A stretch of DNA of 14,399 nucleotides. Origin: JABSOG01 sp047617105. Its GTDB lineage: Bacteria; Pseudomonadota; Gammaproteobacteria; Enterobacterales; Alteromonadaceae. The position numbers were made by a program, and so were the translations under genes. The notes under the pieces are model-generated. The model did no database searches. It was not told where the DNA came from and saw nothing but the letters and a program-made list of their open reading frames with translations. The stretch is taken from the NCBI GenBank assembly GCA_047617105.1, contig JBLGCB010000134.1:1-14399 (forward strand), in the 5' to 3' direction. Positions 1 to 6,675 of the stretch are shown in pieces (position 1 is the first letter of the stretch; every line of letters starts with the position of its first letter).

Positions 1-981
1 GTGATCACACCCATTGATTATGACCAACACAATGAATTTACCCCTATTGTTGTGGCATTGGATGAAATTCATCAACAAGTCAGCACTTACCTTGAGCAAA
101 TAAGGACCTCCGGACAGAAAATAGAACGACTTAATAGCAATCTTGAACAGCAGGTGGCCGACAGAACCCGCCAACTGCAAAGCAAAACCAGTGAAGCACT
201 TGGGGCACTGGAACAGCTGAAAATAACCCAACAACAATTAATTGATAACGAAAAACACGCCGCCCTTGGACGTTTGGTGGCGGGCGTCGCCCATGAAATC
301 AACACGCCACTGGGGATCAGCGTCACCGCCGCTTCTTGTGTCGATAAAGCGTTAACCGAAGCGTTTGAAGGTATGCTCAGCGGACAATTCAAACGCAGCC
401 AACTGAGACAAAAATATGTTTCCATCACTGAGGGCTGCAAAATTCTCAATGACAACTTGCAACGCGCCTCTGAATTGGTGGTCAGCTTCAAATTGGTGGC
501 GGTTGATCAAGAAGCGCAAGACTGTCGCCTGCTCAAGCTGCACAATTACATTGATGATGTGACTCGCTCACTGGGGCCCAAAATAAAAAGAACCAGCCAT
601 GAAGTCAAACTGCGCGGAGATGCCGATATTGAAATATACACTCAGCCCGGCGCGCTGGCGCAAATATTAACTAACCTAATTGACAATGCTCTACTCCATG
701 GACTGTCTGACCGACAAAATGGGGTGATTGATATCATGACCCAGCGACTCAAAGATGATATTGAAATCAGATTAACAGACAACGGCAAAGGAATGACTGA
801 AGAAGTGCAGACTTGTATCTTTGACCCATTCTTTACCACCAGCAGAAGCACCGGTGGCAGTGGTCTGGGATTACATGTGGTTTATAACCTCGTGACCCAA
901 ACCCTGCTTGGCAGCATCAACTGTCAGAGCATGGCCGGCGAAGGCACCACATTTACCATCGTATTGCCGTCTTCACTGTAG
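1..981 (+). CDS. Sensor histidine kinase, C-terminal part (5' end outside window)
   Basis: Cytoplasmic kinase core that autophosphorylates on histidine and passes the phosphate to a response regulator. Visible order: an alpha-helical coiled coil (about residues 20-85), the H-box GVAHEINTPLG with the phospho-acceptor His at about 98, then the HATPase domain with N-box NLIDNALLHG (222-234), G1 box DNGKGM (260-265), F-box FDPFF (274-278) and G2 box GGSGLGL (285-291). All catalytic boxes look intact. The frame is open from base 1, so the sensing and membrane part probably lies upstream and the GTG at base 1 need not be the start. It converges on the response-regulator locus, with a REP pair between them. 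Its partner cannot be told from this window. The kinase call is firm; the stimulus is unknown. Confidence 0.93.
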   Translation: MITPIDYDQHNEFTPIVVALDEIHQQVSTYLEQIRTSGQKIERLNSNLEQQVADRTRQLQSKTSEALGALEQLKITQQQLIDNEKHAALGRLVAGVAHEINTPLGISVTAASCVDKALTEAFEGMLSGQFKRSQLRQKYVSITEGCKILNDNLQRASELVVSFKLVAVDQEAQDCRLLKLHNYIDDVTRSLGPKIKRTSHEVKLRGDADIEIYTQPGALAQILTNLIDNALLHGLSDRQNGVIDIMTQRLKDDIEIRLTDNGKGMTEEVQTCIFDPFFTTSRSTGGSGLGLHVVYNLVTQTLLGSINCQSMAGEGTTFTIVLPSSL

Positions 982-1010
982 GATGTAGGATGTGGGATGT
1001 GGGATGTGGG
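981..1010. repeat. Tandem heptamer GGATGTG, about 4 copies
   Basis: Four head-to-tail copies of GGATGTR start at the last base of the kinase stop codon and run into the head of the first REP element. Each unit junction recreates TGTGGGA, the REP head, so this looks like slippage or duplication of that head. Confidence 0.85.
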
Positions 1011-1033
1011 AACGGCGTCCCGCCGTGAAGAGG
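1005..1033 (+). repeat. REP element, forward copy of an inverted pair
   Basis: Head TGTGGGAACGGC, tail GCCGTGAAGAGG, and between them a perfect 5-bp stem CGGCG-TCC-CGCCG (1013-1025). Head and tail match the copy at 1096-1136 in opposite orientation. The TGTRGGARCGGC...GCCGYGAAG pattern is that of extragenic palindromes known in Pseudomonas and related gammaproteobacteria. Lying between convergent genes, it may also act as a transcription terminator. Confidence 0.7.
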
Positions 1034-1095
1034 GTCAGGTATAATGCCACTTCAAATCTAAGCATAAGTACCTCGAATCTATAGGATATTACCTG

Positions 1096-1136
1096 CCCCT
1101 TCGCGGCACAGAGGCTCCGCTGTGGCCGCTCCTACA
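1096..1136 (-). repeat. REP element, reverse copy of an inverted pair
   Basis: Read on the minus strand it starts TGTAGGAGCGGCC and ends GCCGCGAAGGGG, with a longer imperfect hairpin (CACAG/CTGTG inner stem). With the copy at 1005-1033 it forms a head-out inverted pair separated by 62 bp, the layout called a REPIN or BIME. The TAG in its head is the stop codon of the 73-residue ORF at 1132-1353. Confidence 0.75.
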
Positions 1137-1353
1137 AAACAGCCAAACAAAACCCCACTTCCAGCCCTCCACCATCACGATTACGAAAAAAATGAATAAT
1201 GGCCCACACCCCAACCAAGGTGACCTCATTCACCAGCAAGGGCAATAATCCCTGATTTAAGCCAAATTTTTGCAACAAATGATGTGCTGCGGTTTGTATT
1301 GCCAATAGCAGCAACACCCATAGCGGCAGTTTGCGCAGCATTAATAATTTCAT
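1132..1353 (-). CDS. 73-residue two-helix membrane ORF, probable truncated sensor-kinase N-terminus
   Basis: The ATG overlaps the response-regulator stop in a TAATG, so translation is very likely coupled. Two hydrophobic segments are visible (about residues 9-27, PLWVLLLLAIQTA..., and 36-56, LLPLLVNEVTLVGVWAII), followed by a short basic, Gly-rich tail. No catalytic motif is present. In operons of this type (ABC efflux, sigma-54 regulator, kinase) the next gene is normally the cognate membrane kinase, and the two N-terminal helices fit one. The stop codon lies within a REP element head, so the simplest reading is a kinase gene cut short at the REP. It could instead be a genuine small membrane protein. 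Expression seems likely from the coupling; the function is not recognised. Confidence 0.6.
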   Translation of the reverse strand: MKLLMLRKLPLWVLLLLAIQTAAHHLLQKFGLNQGLLPLLVNEVTLVGVWAIIHFFRNRDGGGLEVGFCLAVL

Positions 1354-2684
1354 TACGACAAATCCAACTTATCCATTCGCCGATACAACGACTGACGACT
1401 CAATCCCAACGCTTTGGCTGCAACGGCAATCACCCCATCGGCTGTGGCCAGCGCTTGTTCGATTTGGGCAATCGTCGGTTCCCTCGGGCCAAGCTGGCGG
1501 CTGCGGTCGATTTCGATGCCAAGGTTCACCGCTTTAATCTTAACCCCCTGACACAATAACATTGCTCGCTTGAGGGTGTTTTCGAGTTGGCGCACATTAC
1601 CCGGCCAGTGATACTGTTTTAATTTACGTTTGGCGCAGGGTGCCAAACTATAATCTTGATCGAGGAATAATCTCGCCAACGGCAAAATATCTTCTTTGCG
1701 TTCTTCAAGCGGCGGCAATTTTAATTCAATCACGTTGAGTCGATAATACAAATCTTCTCGAAAGGTACCGTCGATAATGGCCTGGGCCAAATCCACATTG
1801 GTGGCACTAATTAAACGCACCGTCACTTTTTGGGTCTCAGTGCTGCCAAGGCGTTCAAACTCGCCAGTTTGCAATACCCGCAACAGTTTGCGCTGGCCTT
1901 CCATCGACAAATTACCAATCTCATCCAAAAACAGGGTGCCACCATCTGCCGCTTCAAAGCGACCAATGCGTTGTTTGGTCGCCCCGGTAAAAGCCCCCGC
2001 TTCAGCACCAAATAATTCTGCTTCAATCAGGTTATCAGGCAAAGCGCCAACGTTAACTTTAACAAAAGCGGCGGTTCTACAGCTGGAATTGGCCTGCACC
2101 ACTTCGGCAATTTTTTCTTTGCCTGCACCGTTAGGGCCGGTGATCAGGATTGGCACATCGGCATGGGCCACCTGAGTCGCCATCTCCAATACCTGCAACA
2201 TTTCGGCGCTATCAAAGCAGGTGCCGCATAAATCATACTTTTGTTCCAGTTCAAGTCGTTTTTTCGACTGCTTTTGACTGAAAGTATCCTGGCTACGTTG
2301 CAACTGATGGAGTCTAATCAGATTATTGACGCTGAGCAGCAGCTTTTGATCATCCCAGGGTTTGCCGAGATAATCCGCCGCTCCAGCTTTGACCAAATCA
2401 ACCGCTGTAGATAAGTCGGTCCAGCCAGTCAGCAAAATGACAGGCATAACGGGATAACTTTCTCTAATACGATGAAACAGCGCAATGCCCTCTTCTCCCG
2501 AAGTGGTGTCACTGACATAATTCATATCCTGAATCACCAAATCAAACTCTTCCTCAGCCAACAATACCAGTGCTTCGGCGGGTGATGTGGCAGTGGCCGA
2601 ATCCAAGTCGTTGACGGTAAACAACACCGACAAAGATTTCAACACATCAGGGTTGTCATCAATGATTAAAATTTTCGCGTTCAT
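1353..2684 (-). CDS. Sigma-54-dependent response regulator (REC-AAA+-Fis HTH, NtrC type)
   Basis: Phosphorylation-controlled enhancer-binding activator of sigma-54 RNA polymerase. Receiver domain: acidic pair D9-D10, phospho-acceptor D53 (LVIQDMN), K108 (GKPW). AAA+ domain: variant Walker A GPNGAGK (183-189; GESGTGK is usual), the sigma-54 contact loop GAFTGA (230-235), Walker B LFLDE (251-255). Fis-type helix-turn-helix at about 416-437. The 443 residues are a normal full length. A clear AAAGGA ribosome site precedes the ATG. The gene follows the permease remnant by 37 bp and is coupled to the ORF downstream. Both neighbours look damaged while this gene is intact. The -24/-12 element at 3261-3276 and the GGACA repeats at 3337-3364 suggest it activates its own operon. 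The family call is certain; the target genes are inferred. Confidence 0.95.
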   Translation of the reverse strand: MNAKILIIDDNPDVLKSLSVLFTVNDLDSATATSPAEALVLLAEEEFDLVIQDMNYVSDTTSGEEGIALFHRIRESYPVMPVILLTGWTDLSTAVDLVKAGAADYLGKPWDDQKLLLSVNNLIRLHQLQRSQDTFSQKQSKKRLELEQKYDLCGTCFDSAEMLQVLEMATQVAHADVPILITGPNGAGKEKIAEVVQANSSCRTAAFVKVNVGALPDNLIEAELFGAEAGAFTGATKQRIGRFEAADGGTLFLDEIGNLSMEGQRKLLRVLQTGEFERLGSTETQKVTVRLISATNVDLAQAIIDGTFREDLYYRLNVIELKLPPLEERKEDILPLARLFLDQDYSLAPCAKRKLKQYHWPGNVRQLENTLKRAMLLCQGVKIKAVNLGIEIDRSRQLGPREPTIAQIEQALATADGVIAVAAKALGLSRQSLYRRMDKLDLS

Positions 2685-2721
2685 TTATTTCCTTTATTCT
2701 TTGCCATCGATGATTTAAAAA

Positions 2722-3195
2722 TCAGAGGTTTATCCCAGGCGCAATTTTTGCTGCACGTCTGGCGGGTAACCAGCAGGCTAACAGCTTGATGGCCCAAATC
2801 GCAACGATTAATACCACCAGTGGCAGTAACGCAATACTACTTTGGCCAGCAGACTGCTCAGCCATAATATAGTGCAGCAGCACCATCAATACCACACCTA
2901 AGGCCAATCCCAGCGCCGTTAACAAGCTGATTTCGAGCCTAAAAAACTGCACAATCTGTTTTTTGCTGCCACCCAGTGCGCGCCGGATGCCGATTTGCTT
3001 TTTACGCTGATTGACCGAGAAGGTGATCAAACCAGTAATGCCCAATCCGGTGATCACTATCGCCACCGAGACACTGCGACACTGCGACACTGCGACACTC
3101 AAGGTGGCAGCAGTGGCGAAACCTCTGACGAGATTTTTTTTCAATCGATTGGCAGGTTTAACCTGCACATCTTGAACTGAGGTATCTTTAATCAT
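2722..3195 (-). pseudogene. Deletion remnant: adaptor N-terminus fused to MacB/FtsX-type ABC permease C-terminus
   Basis: From about residue 40 the 157-codon ORF is a typical C-terminus of a MacB/FtsX-like permease: GLGITGLITFSVNQRKKQIG, then RRALGGSKKQI, two further membrane helices, and the end motif LPARRAAKI. Such permeases have about 400 residues, so most of the protein, including the periplasmic domain and first helix, is missing. The first 30 or so residues (MIKDTSVQDVQVKPANRLKK) are not permease-like. They resemble the start of the RND/HlyD-type adaptors that open these ABC operons; this match is from memory. The two parts meet at an 8-bp tandem repeat (3071-3099). The likely history is one large deletion removing the rest of the adaptor, the ATPase and most of the permease. 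A GTG at 3234 would add 13 residues; the ATG at 3195 is preferred because the adaptor-like sequence starts there. Transport function is not expected. Confidence 0.72.
3071..3099. repeat. Tandem octamer ACACTGCG, about 3.6 copies
   Basis: Uninterrupted 8-bp repeat inside the permease remnant, at the point where permease similarity begins. A unit of 8 is not a multiple of 3, so gain or loss of a copy would shift the frame. It is either the deletion junction or later slippage at it. Confidence 0.9.
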
Positions 3196-3260
3196 GGCTC
3201 TTAACACCCTATCATTTAGCAGCTTGGTTATCACTGCTATAGCGTGACTATTATAGCGTT

Positions 3261-3276
3261 ATCAATGACCGTGCCA
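3261..3276 (-). promoter_or_regulatory. Sigma-54 (-24/-12) promoter for the regulator operon
   Basis: Minus strand reads TGGCAC-GGTCA-TTGAT against the consensus TGGCAC-N5-TTGCW. The -24 GG is perfect, the spacing is right, and the only clear mismatch is GA for GC at -12. It lies about 65 bp before the ATG at 3195 and serves an operon that encodes a sigma-54 activator, which supports autoregulation. Confidence 0.68.
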
Positions 3277-3336
3277 GAATGTAGCTTGTTGTTTTTACAG
3301 GGGAAATATTTTTGACGTTGAGGATTTTAAGCGAAC

Positions 3337-3364
3337 GGACACGTTGCGGACAGCGGTGGACACG
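3337..3364. promoter_or_regulatory. Candidate enhancer (UAS): three phased GGACA repeats
   Basis: GGACACG (3337), GGACAGCG (3348) and GGACACG (3358) begin 11 and 10 bp apart, that is, on one face of the helix. They lie about 60-90 bp upstream of the -24 element at 3271-3276, the usual place for binding sites of sigma-54 activators. The regulator at 1353-2684 is the natural candidate to bind here. Confidence 0.5.
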
Positions 3365-3405
3365 AGAGGAGTTTATCGTAGGGCTGGTCTTAAGTCGGCA
3401 TTAAT

Positions 3406-3426
3406 GGTGCGCATTGCGCACCCTAC
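3406..3426 (-). repeat. GTAGGGTGCGCA-type hairpin just after the diguanylate cyclase stop
   Basis: GGTGCGCATTGCGCACC (3406-3422) is a near-perfect palindrome with 8-bp arms. With CTAC to its right it gives, on the minus strand, GTAGGGTGCGCA..., a common dispersed hairpin. It starts 1 bp after the stop of the gene at 3428 and may end its transcription, though no T-run follows. A degenerate relative lies at 12098-12127. Confidence 0.6.
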
Positions 3427-3427
3427 A

Positions 3428-4330
3428 TCAAGCCGCAAAAGCCACCTGATTGCGACCATTTTCCTTGGCTTCATAAAGATGTTCATCAGCCCTGATCACC
3501 AGTTTGCCTGGCGAACTGCCTTTAACAGGAAATAACGTCGCCATGCCAATGCTGATGGTCACATGTTTTGCGACGCTACTGTAACCATGCACAATGGCGG
3601 CCACTTCAACCGCTTTGCGGATTTTCTCACCAATCGTCAAGCCACCTTGGGCGTCGGTATCAGGCAAAATACAGACAAATTCTTCAGGGCCATAACGGGC
3701 AACAAAGTCAGCCGAGCGGTTCATGCTACTGCTAATAGCTTGGGCAACATGGTGCAAACATCTATCACCCGCGCAATGGCCATAGTTGTCATTATAAGCT
3801 TTGAAGTGATCGATGTCGGCCAGCAACAAGGTCAGTGATTTACCTGAACGGCTGGCTCGCTCCCATTCACGAATGAGCGATTCATCGAAATGACGGCGGT
3901 TGGCGATACCAGTCAGAGGATCCGTCAGCGCCATACTGGCCAGTAGGTCACGATGGCGTTTAAGCTCTAGATGATTACGGACCCGAGTGCGAATAATGCC
4001 AAAGCTAAACGGCCTAGTCCAGTAGTCCACAGCGCCCATCTGTAAACCTACCTGCTCGTCAGCTTCCTGATCGATACAGGTCAAAAAGATGGTCGGAATA
4101 TCATGGGTCAACTGGTCATTCTTCAACTGCTCAAAGACCTTGTAACCCGCCATATCGGGCAAGAGCACATCCAGTATGACAAGATCTGGCACTTCACGTT
4201 TAACAATCTCAATCGCTTTATGGCCATTGTTTGCAAACAATACCCGGTAATCTTGCGATAAAGCAGAACATAAGCTTTTGAGGCTCACCGGGTCGCCATC
4301 GGCCACCAAGATGGTTGCTTGTTCTTTCAT
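3428..4330 (-). CDS. REC-GGDEF response regulator with variant GPEEF site (diguanylate cyclase-like)
   Basis: Family role: phosphorylation-triggered synthesis of cyclic di-GMP from two GTP in the cytoplasm. Receiver (1-125): D11 and phospho-acceptor D54 (LVILDVLLPD) are present, but the second acidic residue is Gly (ADGD) and the conserved Lys is Arg (TRPF, R106). GGDEF domain (about 133-300): LTDPLTGIANRR, metal-site D172 in ADIDHFK, NYGH, and the inhibitory I-site RSAD (205-208) exactly five residues before the signature. The signature itself is G214-P-E-E-F instead of GGEEF, with Pro in the second Gly position (codon CCT). The rest is well kept and full length at 300 residues. The ribosome site GGAGAA precedes the ATG. 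It lies 41 bp after the 7TMR-HPt gene and is probably co-transcribed with it. Whether it still makes c-di-GMP, or only binds it through the I-site, cannot be decided here. Confidence 0.92.
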   Translation of the reverse strand: MKEQATILVADGDPVSLKSLCSALSQDYRVLFANNGHKAIEIVKREVPDLVILDVLLPDMAGYKVFEQLKNDQLTHDIPTIFLTCIDQEADEQVGLQMGAVDYWTRPFSFGIIRTRVRNHLELKRHRDLLASMALTDPLTGIANRRHFDESLIREWERASRSGKSLTLLLADIDHFKAYNDNYGHCAGDRCLHHVAQAISSSMNRSADFVARYGPEEFVCILPDTDAQGGLTIGEKIRKAVEVAAIVHGYSSVAKHVTISIGMATLFPVKGSSPGKLVIRADEHLYEAKENGRNQVAFAA

Positions 4331-4371
4331 CTTTATTCTCCAACATCAAATCATTGTTACATTATTGTTAC

Positions 4372-6507
4372 TTATTGTTCAGCATCAGCAAAACTGCCCA
4401 GACAACTGGCAGCACCCTCGAAATCCATCGCGTCAATGCGCCGTGCGGTTCTCGACAAAGTGACGGGTAATGCTTGGTTGTCATACAAGTGACGAATTTT
4501 GTTAAACACTTTGGTGGCCTTAAAATCGCTTTGCTCAAGCAGCTTTTTCAATTCAACCACTAACGCCCGCAACGCCTGTTCATCTGGGGCAACAGCAACA
4601 GCGGGCAATTCTGAACCTAGTGTTGTGGATATTTCTGAACGCTTTTCTAACAATGGGGCTGTAGGAGTATCTAATGATGAAATAGAGTTTAACACCTGTT
4701 CCAAAGCGACCTCAACTTGGTTGAGTAAAGCACTCGTTTGGGCCTCATCAGCGTCGTCAATACCAGTTTCTAAATCAGCGGCTGCCAAAGCGACTTTACT
4801 GGCTGAGATGGTCACAGCAGTACCTCGCAAAGCATGGGCAGCACGAGCGACAGCGGTTTTATTACCGTTGGCCAATGCAGTTCGAATATCGTTTAACCGT
4901 TGCACACCCCATGACGGAAATCCCGCCAAAATATGATAAAACAACACCGGATCACCATCGGTTCGGGCGATCCCCGCTTTAACATCAATCCCCGCTAGGG
5001 TTTCTGGCCACAGCCCTTTGCTGGCCGTTATCTTCTGACTGGCTTGGGCTTTACCCTGATTGACCCTCTTATTTAAACTTTGATTGCTGGCAGAACGGTT
5101 CGATTGTTCAAGATGAGGTTTGCTGTCAGGTGCCAGCGTCGATAAATCAATAACCGGGTTCATCGGGGAGCGGATTTGATGACTCATACTGGCCAAAAAG
5201 TCGCTCTTGGTTTGATTGGCGCAAACCACCCGCGCTCTTGCCTCCTTCAGTTCCTTGGTACGCTCATGCATCTGTTTTTTTAGACTCTGATTGGTCAGTA
5301 ATAAAGTCTGTTGCGTTTGTTTTTCATCAGCCATTCTCTCCCGGCGCATTTGGGCCACCTGATCAACCAGCGCAAATGCGAGCATAATGGTTGTAAGCAA
5401 CATCCCGCTGTGCAAAAACCATTGCGTCAGTTCTGTCGGCGGCACTAAGCCAGACAGTCGCATCACACTAAGGATAATCGCCACCGACCAGATGCTCCAT
5501 GCAACCACAAACCAACGAGCTTCAATTTGGCCTCTTTTATAGGCTAACATCCCCAGTAACGGCAATGTGGCAAAACCAATATATAACAATAACAGCGCAT
5601 TGAACATCAATGTTCGCTGACTGAACATATACAACAATCCAGTCAAAACGGCAGCTATCATCAATCCCTTTAATATCCGCGCTTCCACCACTTTAGTGTG
5701 TAAGAAGGTCCGCGAGAACTGCGCTGCCAGCGCTAGGGTGCAACAAGAAAACAGCACCGAAGACGCATCTATGACCAGTGCTGAACTGCTCCATAAATAA
5801 CGATGGCCAATACCAACATTGGTGAGGAAAACCAGCACTGCGGCCAAAATCGTGAATACAGCCCAAATAGAAGCCCTTTTGCGCGCCCTATGATAAATCA
5901 CTAGGTTATAGAGGATTAACAAGGCCGCAACCGCCAATAAAAACCCATAAAATAAAAACGTAACCAGCTTATGGGCATAATATTGCTCTGCACTCCATGC
6001 CTTCATGGTCACATCCATCAAGCCCTCTTTGGCATAAGAGAATCGTAAATACAATCGTTGCCGAGTTTGCGCGGCAACTTGCAGCTCAAAAACATAAGTG
6101 CCACTGCCCATGATTCTGCTATCAAGCGGGCGGCGGTCACCAGAGCGTATCACTTGGCTATTGCCATCTGGATTGAGTCGATACAAGTCAATAAAATCCA
6201 TATGCGGATGCAGAGTTTCTAAATAGAAGGTTTTTGAGGCTGAATCAGGGTTGATGACATCCAACACCAGCCACCAGGCAGAACTGGTCATGCCAATAAT
6301 GGTGTTATTGTCCACAGGTGGCTGAAAGTCTCCTTGGCGTTGCAACTGCTGAACATCTTCCAAGGTCAGATGGCGATCTGAATTTTCCAGCACCCGCACA
6401 TACGGGGCAAGGTAAATACCCGGTAAATCGGTGCACAATTCAAGCGTCTTTGAGGCGACAGCAGCCCCGCTGAACAGTGAAATAACTATCATAAAAATTA
6501 AGGCCAT
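4372..6507 (-). CDS. 7TMR-DISM receptor with H-box and HPt domain but no kinase ATPase domain
   Basis: Membrane signalling protein. From the ATG at 6507 (711 residues): signal peptide ending AVA-S near residue 18, periplasmic 7TMR-DISMED2 sensor (about 23-168), seven membrane helices (about 182-385), coiled coil (386-433), a HisKA-like H-box SMSHQIRSPMN with H443, a degenerate low-complexity linker, then an HPt domain (about 505-613) with AHALRGTA and H558, and a C-terminal helical tail (641-708). Hybrid kinases of this class normally carry HATPase and one or more receivers between H-box and HPt. Here only about 60 residues separate them and no N, G1, F or G2 box is seen. The H-box also has HQ where HE is usual. 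It therefore cannot autophosphorylate by itself and more likely relays phosphate through the HPt, possibly to the REC-GGDEF protein encoded next. A TTG 21 bp upstream is an alternative start. Confidence 0.88.
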   Translation of the reverse strand: MALIFMIVISLFSGAAVASKTLELCTDLPGIYLAPYVRVLENSDRHLTLEDVQQLQRQGDFQPPVDNNTIIGMTSSAWWLVLDVINPDSASKTFYLETLHPHMDFIDLYRLNPDGNSQVIRSGDRRPLDSRIMGSGTYVFELQVAAQTRQRLYLRFSYAKEGLMDVTMKAWSAEQYYAHKLVTFLFYGFLLAVAALLILYNLVIYHRARKRASIWAVFTILAAVLVFLTNVGIGHRYLWSSSALVIDASSVLFSCCTLALAAQFSRTFLHTKVVEARILKGLMIAAVLTGLLYMFSQRTLMFNALLLLYIGFATLPLLGMLAYKRGQIEARWFVVAWSIWSVAIILSVMRLSGLVPPTELTQWFLHSGMLLTTIMLAFALVDQVAQMRRERMADEKQTQQTLLLTNQSLKKQMHERTKELKEARARVVCANQTKSDFLASMSHQIRSPMNPVIDLSTLAPDSKPHLEQSNRSASNQSLNKRVNQGKAQASQKITASKGLWPETLAGIDVKAGIARTDGDPVLFYHILAGFPSWGVQRLNDIRTALANGNKTAVARAAHALRGTAVTISASKVALAAADLETGIDDADEAQTSALLNQVEVALEQVLNSISSLDTPTAPLLEKRSEISTTLGSELPAVAVAPDEQALRALVVELKKLLEQSDFKATKVFNKIRHLYDNQALPVTLSRTARRIDAMDFEGAASCLGSFADAEQ

Positions 6508-6556
6508 GTTGCCAACCCAAAATATCAATCTTGATACAGATTACTGCCACCCTTTG

Positions 6557-6583
6557 TTATAACCCGCTTCAGGCAGGTTATAA
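6557..6583. promoter_or_regulatory. Inverted repeat TTATAACC-N11-GGTTATAA upstream of the receptor gene
   Basis: Perfect 8-bp arms (6557-6564 and 6576-6583) about 50 bp before the receptor ATG, in the 168-bp gap after the export operon. With no T-run it is a poor terminator; an operator is more plausible. The same gap holds weaker repeats: CTTTTT/AAAAAG at 6596-6613 and TTACA/TGTAA at 6627-6642. Confidence 0.4.
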
Positions 6584-6675
6584 AATGAGCATAGGCTTTT
6601 TAGGTTTAAAAAGGTATTACGCGTTATTACATTGACCTGTAAATCTAGAATAGGCGTTAACACTAACAGATAGGA

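Noticed and set aside
981..1010. Possible CRISPR-like array
   Set aside because: Units of 7 bp are contiguous, with no spacers and no cas genes nearby; simple tandem repeat.
1777..2175. Plus-strand open frame of 132 codons
   Set aside because: Antisense to the AAA+ domain of the sigma-54 regulator, whose motifs prove the minus-strand reading.
1..2684. The plus-strand kinase (1-981) as cognate partner of the sigma-54 regulator
   Set aside because: Convergent genes separated by REP elements; the coupled, truncated ORF at 1132-1353 is the better candidate for what is left of the true partner.
3071..3099. Phase-variation switch in a functional permease gene
   Set aside because: The unit would shift the frame, but the ORF lacks most of the permease, so ON/OFF control of transport is not plausible.
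4499..4936. Plus-strand open frame of 145 codons
   Set aside because: Lies antisense to the HPt part of the 7TMR receptor gene; Ser/Ala-rich, no recognisable motif, no ribosome site.
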